A stretch of DNA of 64,000 nucleotides from Pilibacter termitis (lineage in GTDB: Bacteria; Bacillota; Bacilli; Lactobacillales; Streptococcaceae). The notes under the pieces were generated by a model. That model saw only the letters and a list, made by a program, of their open reading frames with translations, did not search any database and had not been told where the DNA came from. The position numbers were made by a program, and so were the translations under genes. The stretch spans positions 19,032 to 83,031 of the forward strand of contig NZ_FUXI01000010.1 in assembly GCF_900167335.1 (NCBI RefSeq), in the 5' to 3' direction. This document shows positions 16,614-26,077 of the stretch, piece by piece; the first letter of the stretch is position 1, and every line of letters begins with the position of its first letter.

Positions 16614-17764
16614 GATGCCTCACCTCCATTTCCCTTATCTTTCGATTTCTCCTCGCTCGCATTTATGCTGGCACCTGCCACTTCAAGAGCGACTTTTTCT
16701 TTGTCTTTTGTCAATTTATCAAGCAACAAACGTACAAGATAGTTTGCTCCTACAAAGAAAATAATACTTGCTGCAACGATTTGAGCGATTTCTGCTGGGA
16801 TATTCATTGCTTGCATTCCTGCTGAACCGCCACGCAAAATGGCAAACAAAATAGCAGATAAGAAAATACCAATAGAAGAACCATTTCCTAAAAGACTAAC
16901 TGCCATTCCGTCAAATCCAATTGAAAGACTCGTTGCTTGGTTGGAATAATTTTGGAAATAACCAAGACCTTGCACGACACCTCCAAGACCTGCTAAAGCT
17001 CCAGAGATAAGCATGGAAGTAATAATCGTCCGTTTACTTGAAATCCCTGCATATTCTGAGGCAAATGGATTGAGACCTACGGCACGAATTTCAAAACCTG
17101 TGGTTGTTTTCTTCATCAAAAACCAAACGAGTATAAGGAATAAAATTGCCAAAATAAATCCGTTGTTTAAAGATGAACCACCTGTAATGCCTTGCATAAA
17201 TTTGCTCGTAAGACTTGCATTTTCAGAAATAACGTTAGTCGAATCTGTATTTGCAAGATAGCTTTTTGGCCAGACATTGTGCAAAATGTTTCCTGCAAGG
17301 TAAAGATAGACATAGTTGAGCATAATTGTCGTAATCACTTCACTTGTACCAAAATACGCACGCAATGCTCCCGGAATCCCTGCTGCAATAGCTCCTGCAA
17401 GCATTCCAATAATAATTGCCAATGGCAAAAGGATTGGCTTGGGTAAGGTCGGATTGGCTAATGCCACCCAAACACTTGCTACCCAGCCACAAAGTGCTTG
17501 ACCGCTTAAACCGATATTGAAAAATCCCGCTGAATTGGCAACTGCAAAACCAAGTGCAGTGAAAATCAAAGGCGTTGCGTTACTCAAGGTTTCACCAGTG
17601 AAAAATGGATTTTGCAAAGCTGATTGAATCATTGCTTGGTAGCCTTCGATTGGATTGTAGCCAAAAATCAGCATGATAACAGCACCTAGCATGAAACCGA
17701 ACACGACAGCGATAAGTGGAATTAGAAGTGCTTTTATATCCAGCCTTTCTTTCAAATTAGACAT
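16610..17764 (-). CDS. Nucleoside ABC transporter permease (NupB/YufP type)
   Basis: About 384 residues, with roughly ten membrane segments and the family motif AGFFNIGLSGQALCG near residue 80. The C-terminal 35 residues are charged and cytoplasmic. ATG 17764 is preferred because GGAGG lies nine bases upstream; a GTG two codons earlier is too close to it. It pairs with the permease downstream to form the heteromeric channel, served by the double-ATPase protein upstream. Confidence 0.92.
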   Translation of the reverse strand: MSNLKERLDIKALLIPLIAVVFGFMLGAVIMLIFGYNPIEGYQAMIQSALQNPFFTGETLSNATPLIFTALGFAVANSAGFFNIGLSGQALCGWVASVWVALANPTLPKPILLPLAIIIGMLAGAIAAGIPGALRAYFGTSEVITTIMLNYVYLYLAGNILHNVWPKSYLANTDSTNVISENASLTSKFMQGITGGSSLNNGFILAILFLILVWFLMKKTTTGFEIRAVGLNPFASEYAGISSKRTIITSMLISGALAGLGGVVQGLGYFQNYSNQATSLSIGFDGMAVSLLGNGSSIGIFLSAILFAILRGGSAGMQAMNIPAEIAQIVAASIIFFVGANYLVRLLLDKLTKDKEKVALEVAGASINASEEKSKDKGNGGEAS

Positions 17765-19343
17765 CCTCACGCACCTCCTCGTTTATTTTTTGACCAAACG
17801 CTTCAAGATGTGCTTCTTCTCTACTTGCTCCAGCCATTAGAAGTCCGAGTTCTCGCTCGTTGGTTTCTTTAGGATTGACAATGCCTGCGATTTTTCCTTC
17901 GTGAATAACGGCAATTCTATCCGATACATTCATAATTTCATCCAGTTCAAAACTGACAACTAGCACCGCTTTGCCATTGGTTCTTTGTTCAATCAAACGT
18001 TTGTGAATATATTCGATTGCTCCAACATCCAGTCCACGAGTTGGTTGAGAAACGATGAGTAACTCTGGATTTCTGTCTACTTCACGTGCGATGATTGCTT
18101 TTTGCTGATTTCCACCAGAAAGAGCTTTAGCTGGAACCAATTCATTGACCGTTCTCACGTCAAATTCTTCGATTTTTTCACGTGCAAAAGCATTGATTTT
18201 GTTGTAATTTAACACTCCATGTTTACTAAGTGGTGCTTTGTAATAGGTTTGCAAACCGATATTTTCAGCCAAACTCATCTCTAGCACTAAGCCGTCACGG
18301 TGACGGTCTTCTGGCACGTGACCTACTCCTCGCTCGGTAATACTGCGTGGCTTGTGATTGGTAATGTCCTTGCCAAGTAGAGTTACACTGCCACTTTCCA
18401 CTTTGCGAAGTCCAGTAATTGCTTGAATAAGCTCACTTTGACCGTTGCCGTCAATTCCTGCAATACCAACGACTTCCCCCGCATGAACGTCAAGAGATAA
18501 ACCTTTCACAGCATCTAGCCCCCGACCTTCTTTTACCACTAAATCACGTATAGAAAGCACTGCCTCTTTTGGTGTTGCTGGCACTTTTTGAGTTTTAAAC
18601 GAAACTGCACGTCCCACCATAGCATCTGCCAATTCTTGAGAAGAAACACCTTTTACATCAAACGTATCAATAGATTTTCCACGGCGAATAACCGTTACTC
18701 TATCTGCCGATTTTCTTATTTCATCAAGTTTGTGCGTAATCAAAATAATTGACTTGCCTTCTTTGACTAGCTCTTTCATGATTTGAATTAATTCTTCGAT
18801 TTCAGCAGGAGTTAACACTGCTGTTGGTTCGTCAAAAATCAAAATATCCGCTCCACGATAGAGTGTTTTTAAGATTTCTGCACGTTGCTGCATACCAACT
18901 GAAATATCACGCACGAGCGATTTTGGCTGAACGCTAAGCCCGTAACGTTTGGAAATTTCTTCGATTTCTTTGACTGCCTTTTTCTCATCTAGTAACGCTC
19001 CATTTTTTACAGGCTCACTGCCTAATACAATATTTTCTGCTACTGTAAAGGCATCTACTAGCATAAAATGCTGATGTACCATACCAATTCCGAGTTTTGT
19101 TGCAACCGTTGGGCTAGAAATTTTTACAGGTTCTCCGTTTAACAAAATTTCTCCACTCGTCGGCTCTAAAAGTCCAGAGAGCATATTCATCAAAGTTGAT
19201 TTTCCTGCACCATTTTCTCCTAAAAGTGCATGGATTTCACCTTTTCTTACATTCAAGTTAATATTATCATTCGCCTTAAATGTACCGAATTGCTTCGTGA
19301 TGTTTTTCATCTGAATAACATATTCACTTGCCACATCAAACAA
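17757..19343 (-). CDS. Nucleoside ABC transporter ATP-binding protein (NupA/YufO type)
   Basis: 528 residues with two fused ABC domains, as in sugar and nucleoside CUT2-like importers. The first has Walker A GENGAGKST, signature ISVGMQQRAEI and Walker B ILIFDEPTA. The second has a degenerate Walker A (GIDGNGQSEL), a signature ALSGGNQQKAI and a diverged Walker B (LLIVSQPTRGLDVG). Only the first site is expected to hydrolyse ATP efficiently, as is usual here. It lies after the lipoprotein gene, separated by an intercistronic inverted repeat. Confidence 0.95.
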   Translation of the reverse strand: MFDVASEYVIQMKNITKQFGTFKANDNINLNVRKGEIHALLGENGAGKSTLMNMLSGLLEPTSGEILLNGEPVKISSPTVATKLGIGMVHQHFMLVDAFTVAENIVLGSEPVKNGALLDEKKAVKEIEEISKRYGLSVQPKSLVRDISVGMQQRAEILKTLYRGADILIFDEPTAVLTPAEIEELIQIMKELVKEGKSIILITHKLDEIRKSADRVTVIRRGKSIDTFDVKGVSSQELADAMVGRAVSFKTQKVPATPKEAVLSIRDLVVKEGRGLDAVKGLSLDVHAGEVVGIAGIDGNGQSELIQAITGLRKVESGSVTLLGKDITNHKPRSITERGVGHVPEDRHRDGLVLEMSLAENIGLQTYYKAPLSKHGVLNYNKINAFAREKIEEFDVRTVNELVPAKALSGGNQQKAIIAREVDRNPELLIVSQPTRGLDVGAIEYIHKRLIEQRTNGKAVLVVSFELDEIMNVSDRIAVIHEGKIAGIVNPKETNERELGLLMAGASREEAHLEAFGQKINEEVREDV

Positions 19344-19381
19344 TCCCTTCGTTTAATTTCATAGATATACTATGTAGAAAA

Positions 19382-19460
19382 CCTGCCTGTACGCTCATAA
19401 GAAGGATTGCTCTAAATGTTTCAAGCGTTCCTTTAAGTTATCTTTGAGAATACAGACAGG
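19382..19460 (-). other. Long-range inverted repeat between lipoprotein and ATPase genes
   Basis: CCTGTCTGTAT (19450-19460 read on minus) can pair with GTACAGGCAGG (19382-19392) across about 57 bases, followed by GTTTTC. It could be a leaky terminator lowering transporter expression relative to the abundant binding protein, or a 3'-end stabiliser. Confidence 0.45.
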
Positions 19461-19482
19461 CTCGTTTTTCGTTATGTGTTAA

Positions 19483-20565
19483 TTATGCTTTGGTTTTTGT
19501 CGGTTTTTCAGGTACTTCAATTTTTCCGTCAATAATTTTTTGGTTTGCTTCTTCAACAGCTTTCATTACGTCTTCTGTTGCGTTGTCATTGACAAGTTTC
19601 ACACCGCCATTTTTCAAACCATACACTTGATGTTCTCCGCCCGGGAATTTTCCATCTGCTGTTTCTTTATTAATGGCAATAACTGCTGCACCTACACCTT
19701 TTACAGTTGAAACAAGGGTACAATTAGAAGATTTTCCATCTTTGTCTTTGTATTCTCCTTCTTTCTTCTGGTCACGGTCAACCCCAATAATCCACACTTT
19801 TTTCGGATCGTCTGCTTTCATTGTTTGGTTGGTTTGGATTGCTTCTGAGAACACACCTGCACCAACACCACCTGCTGCTTGATAAATAACGTCAACGCCG
19901 TCAGCAATCATTGCTTTCGTCAACGTTTTTCCTTTTGCAGACTCAGAAAAACTTCCTGCGTATTGAACGTTCACTTTTGCTTTAGGATTCGTATCTAACA
20001 CGCCTTTTGTAAATCCTGCCTCAAAGCGATCAATTACTTCGCCTTCCATTCCACCGATAAAGCCGATTTTGCCAGATTTAGACGATTTTGCTGCTGCAAC
20101 ACCTGCAAGGTAGCCACCTTCTTGATCAGCAAATGTCGCACTTGCAACGTTCTTTTGACCTTCAATCACATCATCAATAATGACAAAGTTTGTGTTAGGG
20201 TTAGCTTTTGCCGCATCTGTCAACGCATTTTTCAAAGCAAATCCGATCCCGTAAACTAATTGATATTTTTGAGCAACGGCTTGGTTTAAGTTGGTTTTGT
20301 AGTCATTTTCAGAACCAGATTGGAAATAGTTGTACCCGCCAGTTCCTTTTGTCAAACCTTCTTCTTTCCCCCAACTTTGCAATCCTTCCCAAGCTGATTG
20401 GTTGAAACTCTTGTCATCTACACCACCTGTATCAGTGATAAGGGCAACAGATAATTTTCCTTCATCATTTTTGCCAGTATCTTTCTTATTTCCACCACAA
20501 GCTGCTAGTGAAAATACTGCTGTTAATGCTAACGCAGATAGACCTAATGTTTTCCATGCTTTCAT
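19483..20565 (-). CDS. BMP-family nucleoside-binding lipoprotein
   Basis: About 360 residues. The signal peptide ends in the lipobox LAAC (MKAWKTLGLSALALTAVFSLAACGG), giving a lipid-anchored receptor. The mature part is the BMP/Med/PnrA fold: ALITDTGGVDDKSFNQSAWEGL, FVIIDDV, GKIGFIGGMEGEVIDRFEAGF and VWIIGVDRDQK. The frame opens ten codons earlier, but GGAGG precedes MKAWK. It delivers purine or pyrimidine nucleosides to the NupABC-type transporter encoded next. Confidence 0.93.
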   Translation of the reverse strand: MKAWKTLGLSALALTAVFSLAACGGNKKDTGKNDEGKLSVALITDTGGVDDKSFNQSAWEGLQSWGKEEGLTKGTGGYNYFQSGSENDYKTNLNQAVAQKYQLVYGIGFALKNALTDAAKANPNTNFVIIDDVIEGQKNVASATFADQEGGYLAGVAAAKSSKSGKIGFIGGMEGEVIDRFEAGFTKGVLDTNPKAKVNVQYAGSFSESAKGKTLTKAMIADGVDVIYQAAGGVGAGVFSEAIQTNQTMKADDPKKVWIIGVDRDQKKEGEYKDKDGKSSNCTLVSTVKGVGAAVIAINKETADGKFPGGEHQVYGLKNGGVKLVNDNATEDVMKAVEEANQKIIDGKIEVPEKPTKTKA

Positions 20566-20629
20566 TGTAATAAATCCTCCTGTGGCTTTCGCCATTTATT
20601 TTTCATCAGCTATGCTGTTGATGACGTTG

Positions 20630-21019
20630 TTATAAATCTTTTGATGTGAACATATAAGGCAATAATTCGCCAACTGTCGTTTCTTTTGTTACGTTATTTT
20701 TCCCGACAAGCACAACCGGCATTTCAGGCGAGCAAAACTCTGCGATTACTTGCCTACAAGCTCCACAAGGGCTAATCGGCTCAGGTGTTTCTCCTGAAAT
20801 GACCAGATGAATAAACGTTCGCTCGCCAGAGCTTATCGCTTTAAAAATTGCTGTTCTCTCCGCACAATTTGTCAAACCATACGAGGCATTTTCAATATTG
20901 CACCCTGTGAAAATCGTGCCATTTTCCGCCACCAAACACGCACCTACTGGAAAATGAGAATATGGCACGTACGCATTTTCTTGAGCGTGTTTTGCTTGTG
21001 CAATCCAATTTTCTTTCAT
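20630..21019 (-). CDS. cdd: Cytidine deaminase
   Basis: 129 residues, deaminating cytidine and deoxycytidine to uridine forms. Zinc and catalytic motifs are visible: CNIENASYGLTNCAERTAIFKA (the first Cys-Ala-Glu) and PCGACRQVIAEF (the two Cys ligands). ATG 21019 directly follows the deoC stop codon (TAA then TATG); the longer frame from 21034 would overlap deoC. It feeds uridine to the nucleoside phosphorylase of the same operon. Confidence 0.96.
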   Translation of the reverse strand: MKENWIAQAKHAQENAYVPYSHFPVGACLVAENGTIFTGCNIENASYGLTNCAERTAIFKAISSGERTFIHLVISGETPEPISPCGACRQVIAEFCSPEMPVVLVGKNNVTKETTVGELLPYMFTSKDL

Positions 21020-21020
21020 A

Positions 21021-21686
21021 TTAATAGCCGCCATTTGCTTTCGTGTTCGTCATAATCGCCACACCTGCACTTGTCCCAATTCTTGTTGCTCCAGCGTCAA
21101 TCATCGCCTGTGCATCTTCTTTCGTGTAAATACCACCGCTTGCTTTTACTCCAACGTTTTCGCCTACGGTTTTACGCATTAGTGCAATATCCTCTACTGT
21201 CGCTCCTCCCGTTGAAAAACCTGTGGACGTTTTGACAAAATCAGCTCCTGCAGCAACTGCAATTTCGCACGCTTTAACTTTTTCTTCATCTGTCAAAAGA
21301 GAGGTTTCGATAATTACCTTTGTCAGAGCTTTTCCACTCGCAGCTTGAACCACTGCTTGAATATCTTTTGAAACTGCATTGTAATGCTGTGATTTTAATG
21401 CTCCGATATTTAGCACCATATCCACTTCGTCCGCACCATTATTGATAGCGTCTGTCGTTTCATAGGCTTTTACTTCTGCTGTGTTGGCTCCAAGCGGAAA
21501 ACCAATCACCGTACAAACTTTGACATTTGTGTCTTTCAGTTGTTCTTTTGCAAAAGCAACCCATGTAGGATTGATACAAACACTGGCAAAGTCATATTTT
21601 TTCGCCTCATCAATAATTTTTTGTACACCGTCTTGCGTAGTGTCAGCCTTTAATACCGTGTGGTCAATGTATTTATTTAATTCCAT
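21021..21686 (-). CDS. deoC: Deoxyribose-phosphate aldolase
   Basis: 221 residues, cleaving deoxyribose 5-phosphate to glyceraldehyde 3-phosphate and acetaldehyde. Class I aldolase features: [32 protein letters not shown], the Schiff-base Lys in [14 protein letters not shown] and VGVKASGGI. It stands between pdp and cdd, processing the sugar phosphate released by the phosphorylase after isomerisation. Confidence 0.97.
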   Translation of the reverse strand: MELNKYIDHTVLKADTTQDGVQKIIDEAKKYDFASVCINPTWVAFAKEQLKDTNVKVCTVIGFPLGANTAEVKAYETTDAINNGADEVDMVLNIGALKSQHYNAVSKDIQAVVQAASGKALTKVIIETSLLTDEEKVKACEIAVAAGADFVKTSTGFSTGGATVEDIALMRKTVGENVGVKASGGIYTKEDAQAMIDAGATRIGTSAGVAIMTNTKANGGY

Positions 21687-21713
21687 GTTCTAAACCTCTC
21701 ATAAATGTATTTT

Positions 21714-23018
21714 TTACACTCCTGTAATTATACCATGAATCAACTGTGGAGCTGTCGCATTTTCACCAATAAAAATATTTTTCCGTAGAATTTCTTCCAC
21801 TTCATGAGTGTTTTCGTTATTTGCGTGAATGGTCAATAGGCTTTCGCCAACTTCTACATAGTCGCCTACTTTTTTATGCAAGAGAATCCCTACTGCAAAA
21901 TCAATGTCGTCTTCTTTTTTCTCACGACCTGCACCAAGTTTCATTGCGGCAACACCAATTTTATCTGCCACCATGCGTGTGATGTAGCCACTTTTTTCTG
22001 CGAACAATTCTTTTTTCACGCTTGCCGTCAAAAGTTTTTCTGGCTCATCAACAATCGAAACATCGCCACCTTGATTTGCCACCATTTCACGAAATTTCTC
22101 AAGTGCCTCACCGTTTTCAATTTTTTCCACAAGCATTTTTTTCGCCTGCTCAAAGTCATCGGTAACTTCTGCTAACATCAGCATTTGAGCGGCAAGCGTA
22201 TAGACAAGTTCCATTAAATCCGCAGGTCCCTCGCCACGCAAAGCATGAATCGCCTCTACCACTTCGAGCGAGTTGCCAATTGCAAACCCGAGTGGTTCAC
22301 TCATATCTGAAATAACCGCCATTGTTTTTCTACCCGCAAGCTCACCAATCCTAACCATTGTCTGTGCTAAACGTGTAGCTTCTTCAGTTGTTTTCATAAA
22401 TGCACCGTCACCAACGGTCACATCAAGCACGATTGCATCTGCTCCAGCGGCAATTTTTTTACTCATAATGCTTGAGGCGATCATTGGCACACTCTCAACG
22501 GTTGCGGTCACATCACGCAAAGCGTATAAACGTTTATCCGCAGGTGCCAAATCACCACTTTGCCCAATCACTGCAACTTTTAGCTGATTCACCGACTGAA
22601 TAAATTTTTCTTCGCTCATTTCAATAGAAAAATGAGGAATCGCCTCGAATTTATCCAACGTGCCACCCGTATGCCCAAGCCCTCGCCCGCTCATTTTGGC
22701 AACAGGCACGCCAAGAGTTGCAACAAGGGGTGCAAGAACAAGTGTCGTTGTATCTCCTACGCCACCTGTTGAATGTTTATCCACTTTAATCCCCTCAAGA
22801 GCTGACAAATCAATCACATCGCCACTATTTGCCATAGCAAGCGTTAAATGCGTAATTTCTTCATCTGTCATATCTTGAAAATAAACTGCCATTGCAAAAG
22901 CACTCATTTGGTAATCTGGGATTTCCCCGCTCGTGTACTCTGCAATCATAAAATCTATTTCTTCTTTACTGAGAAACTCGCCATTTCGCTTTTTCTCAAT
23001 TAAATCCACCATTCTCAA
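21714..23018 (-). CDS. pdp: Pyrimidine-nucleoside phosphorylase
   Basis: About 434 residues. Characteristic stretches are [38 protein letters not shown] and [21 protein letters not shown]. It phosphorolyses uridine, deoxyuridine and thymidine. Start choice: a TTG at 23018 gives [10 protein letters not shown], matching the usual N-terminus, with AGGAA about 11 bases upstream; ATG 23012 and GTG 23042 are alternatives. It is the first gene of a seven-gene leftward salvage and uptake operon and is divergent from adenosine deaminase. Confidence 0.95.
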   Translation of the reverse strand: MRMVDLIEKKRNGEFLSKEEIDFMIAEYTSGEIPDYQMSAFAMAVYFQDMTDEEITHLTLAMANSGDVIDLSALEGIKVDKHSTGGVGDTTTLVLAPLVATLGVPVAKMSGRGLGHTGGTLDKFEAIPHFSIEMSEEKFIQSVNQLKVAVIGQSGDLAPADKRLYALRDVTATVESVPMIASSIMSKKIAAGADAIVLDVTVGDGAFMKTTEEATRLAQTMVRIGELAGRKTMAVISDMSEPLGFAIGNSLEVVEAIHALRGEGPADLMELVYTLAAQMLMLAEVTDDFEQAKKMLVEKIENGEALEKFREMVANQGGDVSIVDEPEKLLTASVKKELFAEKSGYITRMVADKIGVAAMKLGAGREKKEDDIDFAVGILLHKKVGDYVEVGESLLTIHANNENTHEVEEILRKNIFIGENATAPQLIHGIITGV

Positions 23019-23133
23019 CGGCTTCACTTCCTTTATTAACACTTGTGATTTCTCTTCGTTATAGAAAGCGATTTCCTTTCATTCCTCTCCAAGCATATCA
23101 CCAAGATTATTTTATAATATTTTCTAGCAAATT

Positions 23134-23179
23134 ACGAACATTTTCCATAAAAAAACATCGTTTTTTCCAGAATGTTCGT
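23134..23179. promoter_or_regulatory. Inverted repeat between pdp and add, candidate operator
   Basis: ACGAACATT (23134-23142) is repeated perfectly inverted as AATGTTCGT (23171-23179). The first arm with its flank (AATTACGAACATT) matches 12 of 13 positions of the PurR box AWWWCCGAACWWT. The arm spacing (28 bases) is wider than the usual paired PurBox, so a different regulator is possible. Its place in a divergent nucleoside promoter region supports a regulatory role. Confidence 0.5.
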
Positions 23180-23225
23180 TTTGTTCTTTTTCACATAGAA
23201 AAAAAGCTATATTGCCACAGACTTC

Positions 23226-23254
23226 TTGCACTTTCTAACTAAAAGAATTAAAAT
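23226..23254 (+). promoter_or_regulatory. Promoter of adenosine deaminase gene
   Basis: TTGCAC (23226-23231), a 17-bp spacer and TAAAAT (23249-23254), with CGGAG before the ATG at 23283. Confidence 0.6.
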
Positions 23255-23282
23255 ATAAAAAAACGAAACGGAGATTTTTTAC

Positions 23283-24314
23283 ATGACTATTTCAAAGCAA
23301 ATCATTGCTCAAATGCCAAAAATTGAGTTGCATTGTCATTTGGACGGCTCTATCAGCCTTGAGACCATTCACAAATTGGCAAAAATGGAAAACATTCCCC
23401 TTCCTGCAACACTTGAGGAACAACAAGCATTGTTTATCGCTCCAGAAGAAACAAAAGATTTGAATGAGTATCTTGAAAAATTTCACTTTATTGGTCGTCT
23501 CTTGCAAACTACTGCCGCTCTTGAGCTTGCAGCATTTGACGTTGTCAAACAAGCCTCTTATGATAATGTAAAATATATCGAAGTCAGATTTGCTCCCACA
23601 CTGCATACGATGAAAGGGCTAACTTTACAAGAAATCGTAAGTGCCGTTGTAAAAGGATTGAAACGTGGGGAAGTGGAGTTTGGCGTTCTCTCTAACGCAC
23701 TGCTTTGCGGTATGCGACACGAGCCTGTGGAAAATGCAATCGAAGTGGCAAAAGTTGCAAAAAGTCAATTAACCCATGGCGTAGTAGGTTTTGACCTTGC
23801 TGGAAACGAAGTCGATTTTCCTCCCTATGCTTTTGAGGAGGCAATCAAAGTTGCAAAAGATTTGGACATTCCGCTCACACTTCATGCAGGAGAATGTCAT
23901 TGCGGAAAAAACGTCTACGACGCGGTCGTTTTAGGGGCAAATCGTATCGGGCATGGCATTGCATTGAAAGATACACCAGAGTATATTGAGTACATCAAAG
24001 AAAACGAAATCGTCCTTGAATTAGCACCGACAAGCAATTTTCAAACAAAAACAGTCACAAGTTGGGAAGAATATCCATTTAAGAAATTTTTAGACTTAGG
24101 TTTAAAAGTAACCATTAATACCGATAACAGAACCGTCAGCAATACAACCTTAAACAAAGAGTACGCAAAACTTGCAGAAGTGTATGATTTAACTCTAAAG
24201 GACTTTTATAAAGTGAGTTGCAATGGAGTGTTTGGTGCATTTGTTGATGACGAAGTAAAAAAAGAATTGGGTGAAATTGTAAACGAGGAATTTGAGAAAT
24301 TGAATGGTCATTAG
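23283..24314 (+). CDS. add: Adenosine deaminase
   Basis: 343 residues converting adenosine to inosine. Zinc-site motif KIELHCHLDGSI, LTLHAGECHCGKNVYDAV with the catalytic Glu-side HAGE, NRIGHGIAL, and the late TINTDNRTVSNTTL. It is complete with usual length. It is transcribed away from the pyrimidine operon but shares its regulatory region, so purine and pyrimidine salvage may respond together. Confidence 0.96.
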   Translation: MTISKQIIAQMPKIELHCHLDGSISLETIHKLAKMENIPLPATLEEQQALFIAPEETKDLNEYLEKFHFIGRLLQTTAALELAAFDVVKQASYDNVKYIEVRFAPTLHTMKGLTLQEIVSAVVKGLKRGEVEFGVLSNALLCGMRHEPVENAIEVAKVAKSQLTHGVVGFDLAGNEVDFPPYAFEEAIKVAKDLDIPLTLHAGECHCGKNVYDAVVLGANRIGHGIALKDTPEYIEYIKENEIVLELAPTSNFQTKTVTSWEEYPFKKFLDLGLKVTINTDNRTVSNTTLNKEYAKLAEVYDLTLKDFYKVSCNGVFGAFVDDEVKKELGEIVNEEFEKLNGH

Positions 24315-24366
24315 GATAATTTCTAAATCCGATAATTAAGTATTTTCACTGCAAATAATGAAATAA

Positions 24367-24408
24367 AACACGAAATATAATCACAGTTTTTCGATTATAT
24401 TTCGTGTT
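24367..24408. terminator. Terminator after add
   Basis: Perfect 16-bp arms, AACACGAAATATAATC (24367-24382) and its inverse (24393-24408), then CTTTTTT. The hairpin also follows the leftward-reading methyltransferase gene, though the T run favours the + direction. Confidence 0.85.
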
Positions 24409-24450
24409 CTTTTTTCTATTCTAACGATCAATAAAAAGGTTAAAATCTCC

Positions 24451-25053
24451 TCATTCTCTCACCGATTTCAAAATAAAGTATCCTTTTTCTTTCGTGATGA
24501 CCTCGACATTGCCAAACGTTTCTTCCATTTTTTTCATGGCACTTTTAGCCCCTTGTTTTTTCTGGATAACGATAAATAATGCTCCGTTTTGTTGCAAATA
24601 ATCATAAGATTTCTCTAAAATCTCATGAACAACAACTTTTCCTGCACGAATTGGTGGATTGGATAAAATCGCTGAAAAATCATGTTTTTCCACGTTTTCA
24701 TACAGATTTGAGACGTGAATATTGACCCGTTCAATCCCATTTTTCTTCGCATTTTCTTTTGCCAGCTCAATGGCTCGCTCGTTTATATCCACCATTTCAA
24801 CGGCTCGTTTTGTCGCAAGAGAAAGAGATAAACCAATCGGACCATAGCCACAGCCGACATCAAGCAAATCCCCCTCTGGCAGATTTTCCTCGCTAAAGGC
24901 TTCAATTAAAACACGACTACCAAAGTCTATTGTTTTTTTAGAAAAAACATTGCTATCTGTTAAAAAATGCAAATTGTTCCCACGCAAAGTAAAATCAAAT
25001 GTTTCATATTGATGAGTGGTCACTGGTTGATTGGTAAAATATTGATTGCTCAT
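24451..25053 (-). CDS. RsmC-type class I SAM methyltransferase
   Basis: About 200 residues. The SAM site is LLDVGCGYGPIGLSLS; the substrate-side motif SNPPIRAGK is that of N2-guanine rRNA methyltransferases (RsmC/RlmG family). It likely methylates 16S rRNA. ATG 25053 overlaps the SGNH stop codon (GTGTGATG), so both genes are co-translated. It is a single-domain short form, half the length of E. coli RsmC, as is typical for Firmicutes homologues (YbxB). Confidence 0.88.
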   Translation of the reverse strand: MSNQYFTNQPVTTHQYETFDFTLRGNNLHFLTDSNVFSKKTIDFGSRVLIEAFSEENLPEGDLLDVGCGYGPIGLSLSLATKRAVEMVDINERAIELAKENAKKNGIERVNIHVSNLYENVEKHDFSAILSNPPIRAGKVVVHEILEKSYDYLQQNGALFIVIQKKQGAKSAMKKMEETFGNVEVITKEKGYFILKSVRE

Positions 25054-25649
25054 CACACCTTGCTCCGTTTCATTTTTTTCAATACTCTTTCTCGTACTTT
25101 TGCCGCAATCATTCCTGCTAACAAATCGTACCCTTCCTCGCTAAAATGCAATCCGTCATCTTGTAAAAACTCTTCTGGTGCAGAATAATTTGTCATTTGT
25201 TTATACAAATCAATCACTTCACTCTCTGCTTGCTGAGCGGCTAAAAATGTACGAATCCTGTATTTTTCCACTCGCTCATTGCTCCGTTTTTCATCTCCTG
25301 CCACTTCGTCATAGTACGGTGGCGTGAGGAAAATGGTTTTCTCATTTCCTAGCTTTAATGCCATTTCAAGCAATGTATCTTGGAAAATTTCCTCTGAAAC
25401 ATTTCGGTGTTTGCTCGCATCATTTGCTCCGAAAAAGACAAAAATCAAATCCGCATGACTTTTCTCCACCTCATCAATTCGTTTCATTCCAAGCAAACAA
25501 TCATCTCCCGGAACACCGAAAAGTGAAACTTGCACCTTTTTCAAATTCATTTTTTCCAGCTGTTTGACCAATTTTTCTTTCAAAACAAAACTCACACGAT
25601 TCTCCACCCAGCCGGCTGTAATGCTATCGCCAAAAATTGCTATTTTCAT
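25053..25649 (-). CDS. SGNH/GDSL-family hydrolase
   Basis: About 198 residues, with no signal peptide, so probably cytoplasmic. Block I is IFGDSITAGW with the nucleophile Ser, block III FFGANDAS, and block V DGLHFSEEGYDLL with the catalytic Asp and His. GGAGGG lies five bases before ATG 25649; the frame opens earlier but without a ribosome site. Likely an esterase or acyl hydrolase; the substrate cannot be read from sequence. Confidence 0.9.
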   Translation of the reverse strand: MKIAIFGDSITAGWVENRVSFVLKEKLVKQLEKMNLKKVQVSLFGVPGDDCLLGMKRIDEVEKSHADLIFVFFGANDASKHRNVSEEIFQDTLLEMALKLGNEKTIFLTPPYYDEVAGDEKRSNERVEKYRIRTFLAAQQAESEVIDLYKQMTNYSAPEEFLQDDGLHFSEEGYDLLAGMIAAKVRERVLKKMKRSKV

Positions 25650-25772
25650 CTTTTCCCTCCATTTTTCCTTTTCCCCTATCATACCAAAAAATAGCCAAAA
25701 TGACCTAAAACTATACCACTTTCCTTAAAAATCTTCTTAGACGGGATTCTCTTTATGGTATAATATTTATAT

Positions 25773-26050
25773 GGGCACCTCTAAAAACTCCGCTTAATAC
25801 CAAATTAGATAGTTTTCCGTTTTTCGAGGAAATCGACGAAAGCTATGTGGTTCATAGAAAAGCGAAGAAGTGCGTTAAGGAGTTTGCAACAGTGAGCCGT
25901 GTCGTTTATTTACTCGAAACTTTAGTTTCGAGCGACACTGCGAACAGTTGCCAAACTCCTGCACTTCGGAGCTAGACAAGGTTGAGGAGATTGACGAAGA
26001 AAAACGGAAAACTAGCAATTTGGGATAAGTGTGAGTTTTTAGAGGTGCCC
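25773..26050. mobile_element. MITE-like element, copy 1 (278 bp)
   Basis: Ends GGGCACCTCTAAAAACTC and its inverse, with imperfect inverted repeats of about 50 bp (both ends reach TAGTTTTCCGTTTTT-like sequence). It has no coding capacity for a transposase. The flanking 4 bp are ATAT on both sides (25769-25772 and 26051-26054), consistent with target duplication. The centre (about 25855-25985) is a family A palindromic unit. It lies between a TATAAT box (25759-25764) and the ABC transporter operon, so it would form the operon's 5' leader. Confidence 0.8.
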
Positions 26051-26077
26051 ATATGCTAAACAGAAAGGGGAACAATT

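Noticed and set aside
25855..25985. CRISPR-like appearance of regularly recurring repeats
   Set aside because: Units are long (over 100 bp), palindromic and without unique spacers of constant size; no cas genes in the window.
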